Part shown: piece after piece, positions 18,985 to 26,578 of the stretch
Layout of the letters: every line of letters starts with the position of its first letter
How positions within the stretch are numbered: position 1 is the first letter of the stretch
Source: Streptomyces cellostaticus
Lineage (GTDB): Bacteria > Actinomycetota > Actinomycetes > Streptomycetales > Streptomycetaceae
Length of the DNA stretch: 64,000 nucleotides
Assembly (NCBI RefSeq): GCF_023630175.1
Contig: NZ_JALLIN010000015.1
Span: 1 to 64,000 of the forward strand
Direction: 5' to 3'
The notes under the pieces: model-generated
Databases searched by the model: none
Told to the model about the DNA's origin: nothing
What the model saw: only the letters and a program-made list of their open reading frames with translations
Position numbers and translations under genes: made by a program

Positions 18985-20186
18985 TTCCCCCGCTCCTCTC
19001 GTCCCGCGCGCTCCCGGACCCGTCGCCCAGCAGCTCCCGCAGCCGCTCCCAGCCCCGCTCCCGGGTGAAGGCCCGCACCCCCCAGCGCAACGCCGGTACC
19101 GTCCGCACCAGCCCCGAGACGTCCCGCTCCAGCACGTGCACCTCGGCGATCCTCCGCCGCCCGGACCGGTCCCTCACGAGATGGAGCACCACGGACAGCG
19201 CGGCCGCCAACTGGCTGTGCAGAGCCGCCCGGTCCAGCCCGGCCGCCGTACCGAGCGCCTCCAGGCGGGCGGGCACGTCGGCGGCGGCGTTGGCGTGCAC
19301 GGTCCCGCAGCCCTCGTGACCGGTGTTGAGCGCGGCCAGCAGGTGCACCACCTCGGGCCCCCGCACCTCGCCGATGACCAGCCGGTCCGGCCGCATTCGC
19401 AGCGCCTGGCGTACGAGGTCCTCCAGGGTCACGAGGCCGGCACCCTCCTGGTTGGCCGGCCGGGTCTCCAGCCGTACGACGTGCGGGTGGTCCGGTCTCA
19501 GCTCCGCCGAGTCCTCGGCGAGCACGATCCGTTCACCGGGCTCGACCAGGCCCAGCAGCGCGCTCAGCAGAGTCGTCTTGCCGCTGCCGGTGCCTCCGCT
19601 GACGAGGAAGGACAGCCCGGCGGCGAGCAGCGCCCGCAGGATCCGGTCACCGCCGGGCGGCACGGTGCCCGCCTCCACCAGTTCCGCGAGCGTGAACGCC
19701 CGGGGCCGCATGACGCGCAGGGACAGGCAGGTGCAGCCGACGGCCACCGGGGGCAGTACGGCGTGCAGCCGGGTCCCGTCGGGCAGCCTGGCGTCGGCCC
19801 AGGGACGGGCGTCGTCCAGCCGGCGCCCGGCCACGGCGGCCAGCCGCTGCGCGAGACGCCGGACGGCCGCCGTGTCCGGGAAGGCCACCGGGGTCAGCTC
19901 CAGGCCGCCGCCGCGGTCCACCCACACCCGGTCGGGGGCGGACACCAGGACGTCGGTGACGCTCGGATCGGCCAGCAGCGGCTCCAGAGGGCCGGTTCCG
20001 ACGAGTTCCGAGCGGAGCTGCTCGGCCGCGCCGAGCACTTCGGCGTCGCCGAGGACCCGGCCCTGTTCGCGCAGTGCCTGGGCGACGCGCTGCCGGAGTC
20101 GGTTCGGCGCCGCTCTCTGCCAGCCGGCGGCGGACCCCGTCCAGCAGGGCCGTGACGTCGGCCCGGTCGAGTCCGGGCAGTGTCAT
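18974..20186 (-). CDS. tadA: TadA/CpaF-type secretion ATPase, apparent frameshift near the N-terminus
   Basis: This is the hexameric ATPase that powers Tad pilus assembly. The main frame (from about 20095 down) shows the N-terminal helical region, Walker A VSGGTGSGKTTLL, the Asp box ERIVLAEDSAEL, Walker B-like MRPDRLVIGEVRG and the His box NTGHEGCGTVHAN. The real start is most likely ATG 20186, which overlaps the ssd stop as ATGA. It encodes MTLPGLDRADVTALLDGVRR, but this frame leaves the ATPase frame around 20088-20100. Removing one base there would join EPTPA to RVAQALREQGRVLG and give one normal protein of about 400 residues. Otherwise translation would have to begin at GTG 20038. A sequencing error or a recent mutation are both possible. 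Confidence 0.8.
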
Positions 20187-21292
20187 CGGGGCCCTCCCGT
20201 CTCGACCAGCGCCTGTTCCCAGAAGGTGGCGCAGAAACGGGCCAGCGGGCCGCGGCCGGTCGCGGCGGGCGGCCCAGGGGTGCCGTGCGCGCGCTCCAGG
20301 GCCGGTTCGACGGGCACCTCGCCGGCCAGGGGCAGGCCGAGCAGCCGTGCGACCTCACGGTCGTCGAGGCCGGGCGCGTAGGGCCCTCGCACCGCCACCC
20401 GCAGGTCCCGCACGACCATGCCGAGCGCCGAGGCGACCCGGCCGGCGGCCGCGACCGCCCGCAGCTCGGCCGGGACGACGAGCAGCGCCAGGTCGAGCTG
20501 CGCGAGGGCTTCGGCGACCCCGTCGTCCAGGCGGCGCGGGAGGTCGACGACGACCGTGCCGCCGCGCCGCCGGGCGGCGGCGAGCACCGCGCGGACGGCC
20601 TGGGCCGGAACGGACACGCAGTCGCCGCGGTCCCAGCTGAGCACCCGCAGCGAGTGCAACCGGGGCAGTGACTCCTCCAGCGCGCCGCCTCCGACCCGTC
20701 CCCGGCGGGAGGCGGCGAAGGCGGGCCAGCGCAGTCCCTCGGCGCTCTCCCCGCCGAGGAGCACGTCGAGTCCGCCGCCCAGCGGATCAGCGTCGACGAG
20801 GAGGGTGCGCAGCCCCTCGCGGGCGGAGGTGACGGCGAGGGCGCAGGCCAGCGTGGAGGCGCCGGCCCCGCCACGGCCGCCGACCACCCCGACGGTCAGC
20901 GCCGGGCGTCCGACGCCTTCGGCGACGTCGGCGATGCGGTCGACCAGCCACTGCTCGCCGTCGGGCAGCATCAGGACGTGGTCGGCGCCGATCTGCACGG
21001 CCCTTCTCCACACCCCGGAGTCGTCCTGGTCACGGCCGACCAGCACCACTCCGCGCCGGCGGGCCGCTCCGCGCAGCCGGTGGGCCGCGTCGTCGCCGAC
21101 CAGGACGAGCGGCGCCGCTTCCCAGCCACCGCCGTGATCGGGCGCACCGTGATGCACCTCGGGCGTGGCTCCCGCGGCCGCGCACAGGCGCAGCAGATCG
21201 TCCAGGAGATCGGCGTCCTCGGTGACGATGAGCGGCCGTCCCGGAGGGCCTGCGGTGGCCGGTGACGGGTCGTGGGCGACGGTTCCGGTCAT
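20183..21292 (-). CDS. ssd: Ssd/CpaE-like MinD-family protein
   Basis: The 369-residue protein belongs to the septum-site-determining (Ssd) branch of the MinD/CpaE family, first gene of actinobacterial tad loci (Rv3660c in Mycobacterium). It has an N-terminal receiver-like domain (LIVTEDADLLDDLLRLC) and a C-terminal ATPase-like domain with the altered Walker A VVGGRGGAGASTLACAL, in which the usual Lys-Thr is Ala-Ser, and the switch LLVDADPLGGGLDVLLGG. In the family it links division-site or polar positioning to Tad assembly. ATG 21292 was chosen because AAGGGGGAG precedes it by 6 bases; upstream in-frame codons lack a ribosome site. Confidence 0.85.
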   Translation of the reverse strand: MTGTVAHDPSPATAGPPGRPLIVTEDADLLDDLLRLCAAAGATPEVHHGAPDHGGGWEAAPLVLVGDDAAHRLRGAARRRGVVLVGRDQDDSGVWRRAVQIGADHVLMLPDGEQWLVDRIADVAEGVGRPALTVGVVGGRGGAGASTLACALAVTSAREGLRTLLVDADPLGGGLDVLLGGESAEGLRWPAFAASRRGRVGGGALEESLPRLHSLRVLSWDRGDCVSVPAQAVRAVLAAARRRGGTVVVDLPRRLDDGVAEALAQLDLALLVVPAELRAVAAAGRVASALGMVVRDLRVAVRGPYAPGLDDREVARLLGLPLAGEVPVEPALERAHGTPGPPAATGRGPLARFCATFWEQALVETGGPR

Positions 21293-21881
21293 GTGTGCTC
21301 CCCCTTCCCATGTCCTGCGCGGCCTCGATGGCCCCGCGATTCCAATAGCGGTGAAGAACCGGCAAGCGGCGCTCTTTGCGGAGCGACAGAATCCGGCCAT
21401 AGGCACTCCGGCAATCGGAACCGGCCATGAACTCGCAGCCGTCGGAGCGCGTGGGAATCACGGTGCAGCGATCCGGGAAATCGTGTGGATCTTGGTGGAA
21501 ATCCGTGGACAACTCAGGGGTTGTGAATATCGCCATCACCCATACCGGTGACCTTCGCGGCGATCTCTCGACGACTTCCACAGAGCAGCGCAGCCATTAC
21601 TCTCCGTTACCAAAAGTGGGCATGGCGCGGCGGGGCCGGCTCGGCGCGGGAGCGGCCCACGGGCATGTTGAAAAGAAGAGAAAACCCACCCGGACATGCG
21701 ACGACCCCCGCCGGGGGGGAGAGCGGGGGTCGTCCCCACGGCCGACTCGGGGGGGGAGGAGTCGGACCGGGTTAGCACGGTCGCGAACGATCCGTGACTT
21801 CCATGGTGTACCCGAGAGCCTTCTCAGGCAAACCCACACGCCCCACCTTACGCCGAATGGTGGGCGCCTATGCTCGGGGGC
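21293..21881. promoter_or_regulatory. Divergent ssd/HAD control region with two tandem hairpins
   Basis: This 589-base region is AT-richer than the genes and has no convincing ORF. It contains two adjacent GC-rich hairpins: GACGACCCCCGC and its complement (21700-21734, 11-base loop) and CCGACTC/GAGTCGG (21742-21765). Neither follows a gene end, so they may end an unseen short transcript or attenuate the HAD gene. At 21597-21610 it holds TTACTCTCCGTTAC, which recurs with one change at 26438-26451. TATGCT at 21869-21874 lies 7 bases before the HAD GTG, suggesting a leaderless mRNA. Confidence 0.5.
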
Positions 21882-22706
21882 GTGGAAAACCACTCCTTGC
21901 CCCGCGCGGCGGCCTTCTTCGACCTGGACAAGACGGTCATTGCGAAGTCGAGCACGCTCACCTTCAGCAAGTCCTTCTACCAGGGTGGCCTGATCAACCG
22001 CAGGGCCGCGCTGCGTACCGCGTACGCCCAGTTCGTCTTCCTGGCCGGCGGCCTCGACCACGATCAGATGGAGCGGATGCGCCAGTACCTGTCCGCGATG
22101 TGCCGAGGCTGGAACGTCCAGCAGGTGAAGGAGATCGTCGCCGAGACCCTGCACGCCCTGATCGACCCGATCATCTACGACGAGGCCGCCTCCCTCATCG
22201 AGGAGCACCACACGGCCGGACGCGACGTGGTGATCGTGTCCACTTCGGGCGCCGAGGTGGTCGAGCCGATCGGGGAGCTGCTGGGTGCCGACCGCGTGGT
22301 GGCCACGCGCATGGTGGTGGGCGACGACGGCTGCTTCACCGGGGAGGTGGAGTACTACGCGTACGGCCCGACCAAGGCCGAGGCCGTCCGGGAGCTGGCC
22401 GCGTCCGAGGGGTACGACCTGGACCGCTGCTACGCCTACAGCGACTCGGCGACCGACCTTCCCATGCTGCAGGCGGTCGGACACCCGCACGCGGTCAACC
22501 CGGACCGCGCGCTGCGCCGCGAGGCGGTCGCCCGCGGATGGCCGGTCATGGAGTTCGCCCGGCCGGTCCGGCTCAAGCAGCGACTGCCCGGATTCTCCGT
22601 ACCGCCCCGCCCGGCCCTCGTCGCGGCGGCGGCCGTCGGAGCGGCGGCCGCGACCGCGGGGCTCGTCTGGTACGCGAGCCGGCGCCGGAGCTCCGCCACA
22701 TCCTGA
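21882..22706 (+). CDS. HAD-family phosphatase (morphological-differentiation type)
   Basis: The 274-residue protein is a SerB-like HAD hydrolase. It shows AAFFDLDKTVIAKSS (motif I, DxDxT with the catalytic Asp), VVIVSTSGAEVVEP (motif II), YGPTKAEAVRELA (motif III Lys) and YAYSDSATDLPML (motif IV). A C-terminal hydrophobic helix (about 245-265) followed by SRRRSS suggests tail-anchoring in the membrane. Streptomyces homologues are annotated as inhibition of morphological differentiation proteins. The substrate is unknown. I chose GTG 21882 over ATG 21870 because a -10-like TATGCT overlaps the ATG. Confidence 0.85.
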   Translation: MENHSLPRAAAFFDLDKTVIAKSSTLTFSKSFYQGGLINRRAALRTAYAQFVFLAGGLDHDQMERMRQYLSAMCRGWNVQQVKEIVAETLHALIDPIIYDEAASLIEEHHTAGRDVVIVSTSGAEVVEPIGELLGADRVVATRMVVGDDGCFTGEVEYYAYGPTKAEAVRELAASEGYDLDRCYAYSDSATDLPMLQAVGHPHAVNPDRALRREAVARGWPVMEFARPVRLKQRLPGFSVPPRPALVAAAAVGAAAATAGLVWYASRRRSSATS

Positions 22707-22788
22707 CCGTTTCACGCCGTTTGAACCTGAAAGTAAAGATGTGCGAGCAGGGGTTCCGCTTGCTCCGGGCGTGCAGTAGAAAGGTTTC

Positions 22789-23042
22789 AGGCCCGCGAGA
22801 CCACAGGACATCCGTGAGGATCCCCTACTGCTACGCACCTGGCCCCACGGACCCAGCATGATCACCGGGCACCCACGCGACGTCGACCCGTCGATTACGG
22901 GCCAGCCGCACCAGGTGACGGGCAAAGTCCCCGACCTGATGGGCACATATCGAGGACGCTTGGTAACCCGGTGAGCGTGCCAGCGGCGGTACGAGAACTC
23001 GTACCGCCGCAACCCTGTCCGGCCCCCTTTCCGGGGGCCTTT
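22789..23042 (+). ncRNA. Probable small RNA (6S-like RNA position, scr3559)
   Basis: The gap after the HAD gene shows a promoter-like TTCCGC-N17-TAGAAA (22754-22782) and ends in two hairpins, 22983-23010 (GCGGCGGTACGAG arms) and 23021-23039 followed by TTT, i.e. an intrinsic terminator. Within it, helices can pair across long distances: CTGGCCC near 22839 with GGGCCAG at 22899-22905, or CACCTGG with CCAGGTG at 22911. From memory, S. coelicolor has a 6S-like RNA (scr3559) between the orthologous genes SCO3558 and SCO3559. A 38-codon frame (22858-22974) lies inside but has no ribosome site. Ends are approximate. Confidence 0.5.
23021..23042 (+). terminator. Intrinsic terminator of the small RNA
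   Basis: GGCCCCC, a 5-base loop and GGGGGCC are followed by TTT. It lies directly after the perfect 13-bp-arm hairpin at 22983-23010. Confidence 0.65.
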
Positions 23043-23065
23043 CGCGTGCGCCCGCCGCTCGGCGC

Positions 23066-23890
23066 TCAGGCGGCCCCGCGCTGCAGCGCCTCGCAGACGG
23101 CGGTGGACTCGCGCGCTCCGAGTTCGGCCGCACGGCCGCAGTGGGCGATCCAGGCCGCCATGCCCGCGGGAGTGCCGGAGACGTACCCGTCGAGCGCGGC
23201 CAGGTACGAGGCGCGGCCCAGCTCGGCATGGCCCGCCTCGGCCGGGCAGACCGCCTTTGGGTCGAGACCGCTGCCGATCAGGACGATCCGCTCGGCCGCG
23301 CGCGCGACCAGGCCGTTGTGCGAGGTGAAGGGGCGCAGCGCGAGCAGTTCGCCGTGCACCGCCGCCGCGGTGACCAGCGCCGGCGCCGAGGAGCCCGTGA
23401 TGATCAGGTCCGCCAGGCCCTCCAGCCGGCCCGACATCTCCCGGGCGTCCGGCAGCGGCAGCTCGAGCAGGGGCTCGTCGACCGGCTCGCCCGCCCGGCG
23501 CGGACGGCCGACCTCGTCGCCCTGGGTCGCGGCGGCCACGAGATGGAGCCGGGCCAGCACCCGCAGGGGCGACTGCCGCCAGATGGACAGCAACTGCCCC
23601 GCCTCGGCCGTCAGCCTGAGCGCCGCGCCGATGACCAGGGCCTCCGCGTCGGCACCGAAGTCGGAACGCCGCCGTACCTCCTCAAGGGCCCAGTCGGCGC
23701 CGGACAGCGCCGCGGAGCCGCGTGCCCCGCGCAGGGCGGCCTCGGAGGTGATCTCGTTGCTGCGGCGACGCATGATCCGGTGCCCGTAGACCCGGTCCAC
23801 GGCCTTGCGCATGGACTCCACGGACTCGGCCACACCGGGCAGCGAGCCCAGGGCCGCGAGCGGATCGGCGGTCGCGCCTGTCGTACTCAT
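23066..23890 (-). CDS. Fic-fold protein with degenerate active site
   Basis: The 274-residue, mostly helical protein contains LRPFTSHNGLVARAAERIVL (about residues 205-224), at the place and spacing of the Fic motif HxFx(D/E)GNGRxxR. The catalytic His is Arg and the acidic residue and second Gly are changed, while the Asn-Gly and final Arg remain. It may therefore be a non-catalytic Fic relative or have another activity; it is called oxidoreductase in some Streptomyces annotations without visible support. ATG 23890 lies in the centre of a 22-bp palindrome. It is divergent from the CooC-like ATPase gene (100 bases apart), suggesting shared control. Confidence 0.7.
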   Translation of the reverse strand: MSTTGATADPLAALGSLPGVAESVESMRKAVDRVYGHRIMRRRSNEITSEAALRGARGSAALSGADWALEEVRRRSDFGADAEALVIGAALRLTAEAGQLLSIWRQSPLRVLARLHLVAAATQGDEVGRPRRAGEPVDEPLLELPLPDAREMSGRLEGLADLIITGSSAPALVTAAAVHGELLALRPFTSHNGLVARAAERIVLIGSGLDPKAVCPAEAGHAELGRASYLAALDGYVSGTPAGMAAWIAHCGRAAELGARESTAVCEALQRGAA

Positions 23891-23900
23891 GAGTACGACA
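23879..23900. promoter_or_regulatory. 22-bp perfect palindrome over a start codon
   Basis: TGTCGTACTCA followed directly by its exact complement covers the ATG (23888-23890) of the Fic-like gene. Perfect palindromes of this length without a loop usually bind dimeric repressors. Here one would block translation or transcription start of this gene and could reach the divergent ATPase gene. The binding protein is unknown. Confidence 0.6.
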
Positions 23901-23940
23901 CTACGCACCCCACCGGCCCGCCCCACGAAGGAGTGGTCTT

Positions 23941-23980
23941 CTTCACTACTCCGGACACATTCAGCGACGACTTCACTACT
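23941..23980 (+). promoter_or_regulatory. Direct repeats upstream of the CooC-like gene
   Basis: CTTCACTACT occurs at 23941-23950 and again at 23971-23980, exactly 30 bases apart (about three helical turns) and ending 10 bases before the ATPase start codon. The spacing suggests paired activator or repressor sites overlapping the promoter. Confidence 0.5.
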
Positions 23981-23990
23981 GTTGGTGAAC

Positions 23991-24971
23991 ATGAAAATTG
24001 CTTTCGTCGGGAAGGGCGGCAGCGGCAAGACCACGCTCTCCTCCCTCTTCATCCGCCATCTCGTGGCCGCCGGCGCCCCGGTGCTCGCCATCGACGCCGA
24101 CATCAACCAGCACCTCGGACCGGCGCTCGGCCTCGACGAGGCCCAGGCGGCCTCGCTGCCCGCGATGGGCGAGCGGCTGTCGCTGATCAAGGACCATCTG
24201 CGCGGCTCCAACCCACGCATCGCCTCCGCCGCGACGATGATCAAGACGACCCCGCCCGGCGCCGGTTCGCGGCTGGTGGGGGTGCGGGAACCGAACGCGG
24301 TGTACGACGCCTGCGCGAGCCCGGTGGAACTCGACGGCGGCGCCGTCCGTTTGATGGTCACCGGCCCTTTCACGGACGCCGACCTGGGAGTCGCCTGCTA
24401 CCACTCCAAGACGGGAGCGGTGGAGCTGTTCCTGAACCACCTCGTCGACGGCCCCGACGAGTACGTCGTGGTCGACATGACGGCGGGTTCGGACTCCTTC
24501 GCCTCCGGCCTGTTCACCCGCTTCGACATGACGTTCCTCGTCGCCGAACCGACTCGCAAGGGGGTCTCCGTCTACCGCCAGTACAAGGAGTACGCCCGCG
24601 ACTTCGACGTGGCCCTGAAGGTCGTCGGCAACAAGATCCAGGGGCAGGACGACATCGACTTCCTCCGCGCGGAGACCGGTGACGACCTGCTCGCGACCGT
24701 CGGGCACTCGGACTGGGTGCGTGCCATGGAGAAGGGGCGTCCGCCCCGGTTCGGTCTGCTGGAGGAGGCCAACGTCCGCGCGCTGCGGACCCTCCGGGCC
24801 GCCGCCGACGCCACGTACGAACGACGCGACTGGGAGCGCTACACACGGCAGATGGCCCACTTCCACCTGCGGAACGCGGAGGCCTGGGGCAACGAGCGCA
24901 CCGGGGTCGACCTGGCGGCGCAGATCGACCCCGGGTTCGTGCTCGGCGAGGGCCTGGCGGCCCCGGTATGA
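23991..24971 (+). CDS. CooC/ParA-type P-loop ATPase
   Basis: The 326-residue SIMIBI ATPase begins MKIAFVGKGGSGKTTLSSLF, the deviant Walker A with the extra Lys (GKGGSGKTT), then AIDADINQHLGPALGL and VVVDMTAGSDSFASG (Walker B/switch region). This matches CooC-like maturation ATPases, which insert metals into enzymes, and related Streptomyces proteins. No carbon monoxide dehydrogenase or hydrogenase gene is in the window, so the client is unknown. The start is fixed by the motif and by TTGGTGAAC before it; longer upstream frames are unlikely. Confidence 0.82.
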   Translation: MKIAFVGKGGSGKTTLSSLFIRHLVAAGAPVLAIDADINQHLGPALGLDEAQAASLPAMGERLSLIKDHLRGSNPRIASAATMIKTTPPGAGSRLVGVREPNAVYDACASPVELDGGAVRLMVTGPFTDADLGVACYHSKTGAVELFLNHLVDGPDEYVVVDMTAGSDSFASGLFTRFDMTFLVAEPTRKGVSVYRQYKEYARDFDVALKVVGNKIQGQDDIDFLRAETGDDLLATVGHSDWVRAMEKGRPPRFGLLEEANVRALRTLRAAADATYERRDWERYTRQMAHFHLRNAEAWGNERTGVDLAAQIDPGFVLGEGLAAPV

Positions 24972-24974
24972 CGC

Positions 24975-26240
24975 CTACTGCTTGACCGCCGGCGCCCCGG
25001 GGACACCCTTGGGGGCCGGGGCGGGGCGACCGGACAGGAGGGACGCCCAGCCCTGCCGGGGCGCCTCGCCCACCTTCAGGGTGCGCAGCTCGGCCAGCGC
25101 CCGCGGGTCCTGCGCGTCCAGCCAGTCGGCGAGTTGACGGAAGGAGACACAGCGCACCTCGGGCTTGTTGCACACCTCCTTCACCACCTCGTCGACGGCG
25201 CGCATGTAGGTGCCGCCGTTCCACGACTCGAAGTGGTTGCCGATGATCATGGGTGCGCGGTTGCCGTCGTAGGCCCGGTAGAAGCCCTTGAGGAGTCCGT
25301 CACGCATCTGGTCGCCCCAGTAGTCGTACATGTCGGGGTCGCCCTGGGTCTTGGTGCCGGACTGGTTGACCATGAAGTTGTAGTCCATGGTCAACTGCTC
25401 GTAGGTGTGCCCCGGGAAGGGCACCAACTGCATCGAGAGGTCCCACAGGCCGTCCTTCTTCTCGGGCCAGACCTGGTCGTCGACTCCACTGGAGTCGTAC
25501 CGGAAGCCCAGTTGACGAGCCGCCTTCCTGAAGTTCTTCTGCCCTTCCAGGCAGGGAGTGCGGCCGCCGATCAGCTCCTTGTCGTAGTCGAAGGGCAGCG
25601 GAGCCGCCTTCTTCATGCCGGTATTGGTCCGCCAGGTCCTCACGAACTCCTTGGCCTGGGCGATCTCGCTCTTCCACTCGTTCACCGACCACTCGCCGAC
25701 GCCGCCGTCGGGGCCGCAGAAGTGGCCGTTGAAGTGGGTGCCGATCTCATTGCCCTCGAGCCAGGCCAGCCGAACCTGCTTGAGCGTGTCGGAGATTCCC
25801 TGAGCGTCGTTGAAGCCGATCTCCGAGCTCCCCGGGGCGTGTTGGGGCGGTCGGTACAGCTCGCGTTTCTCCTCCGGCAGCAGGTACACGCCGCTGAGGA
25901 AGTACGTCATCGTCGCGTTGTTCTCCTTGGAGACCTTGCGGAAGTGGGAGAACAGCTTCTGGCTGTCCTCCCCCGCGCCGTCCCACGAGAACACCACGAA
26001 CTGAGGAGGTTTCTGACCGGGCTTGAGCCGCTCGGGGACGGGCAGGTGCGGCTGCCCGCCGGTGTACGCGGTGGACCCGTCGCCGATCAGACGGAGCACG
26101 CTGTTGGGCGCCGGAGCCCCTTGCCGCGGGCCGGACGCTCCTTCCTTCGGGCCGTTGCCGCCGGATGAGCACCCGGCCAGCGACGCGGTACAGGCCGCGG
26201 CGACCATGGCGCCCACGGCGATCCTCTGGGTGGCGGCCAT
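24975..26240 (-). CDS. Polysaccharide deacetylase-like lipoprotein
   Basis: The 421-residue exported protein has a lipoprotein signal ending in SLAGCSSG. The mature part shows NodB-type features: VVFSWDGAGED (catalytic Asp region, normally FDDG), MTYFLSGVYL and NEIGTHFNGHFCG, matching the two zinc His of G(H/N)EIGxHxxxH. Inserts between motifs are larger than in simple chitin/peptidoglycan deacetylases, so the substrate is uncertain; cell-wall glycan is a reasonable guess. ATG 26240 was preferred (AAGGTGGGG upstream); a TTG at 26273 would add 11 basic residues. It ends 3 bases from the convergent ATPase gene. Confidence 0.75.
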   Translation of the reverse strand: MAATQRIAVGAMVAAACTASLAGCSSGGNGPKEGASGPRQGAPAPNSVLRLIGDGSTAYTGGQPHLPVPERLKPGQKPPQFVVFSWDGAGEDSQKLFSHFRKVSKENNATMTYFLSGVYLLPEEKRELYRPPQHAPGSSEIGFNDAQGISDTLKQVRLAWLEGNEIGTHFNGHFCGPDGGVGEWSVNEWKSEIAQAKEFVRTWRTNTGMKKAAPLPFDYDKELIGGRTPCLEGQKNFRKAARQLGFRYDSSGVDDQVWPEKKDGLWDLSMQLVPFPGHTYEQLTMDYNFMVNQSGTKTQGDPDMYDYWGDQMRDGLLKGFYRAYDGNRAPMIIGNHFESWNGGTYMRAVDEVVKEVCNKPEVRCVSFRQLADWLDAQDPRALAELRTLKVGEAPRQGWASLLSGRPAPAPKGVPGAPAVKQ

Positions 26241-26578
26241 CTTCCGCCCCACCTTCTTCCTTCTCTCAGGCAAACGCTGATGAGGGCGTTTTCAGGTGAT
26301 GTGCCGGGTTGTGCCGACAGCGCCGCCAAGGTCGCACGGGCCCGAGAAGGAATTAGTACGACAAGCCGATGAAATGATCGGTTCGCCCGTATAGGTGATG
26401 CTTTACACCATTTGCGAATAAAAGCTATGCATGACCTTTACTCTCCATTACGGTTCATTTACGAAGCGTTGATCTCATCCCGCCACCGCACGCCGTGAAC
26501 CCACCCCCGCGACCGAGCCCCCGCACCCACGGGGAGCAACCCCGTACGCGACCGCGCCACCCTGGAGGAGACGGGACC
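26241..26578. promoter_or_regulatory. AT-rich divergent promoter region of deacetylase and SulP genes
   Basis: 26340-26470 is among the most AT-rich stretches of the chromosomal part. It should hold both divergent promoters. It includes TTACTCTCCATTAC (26438-26451), 13 of 14 bases identical to 21597-21610, and TATGCAT at 26426-26432 as a possible -10. No ORF of normal composition is seen apart from a weak GTG extension of the SulP gene at 26495. Confidence 0.5.
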
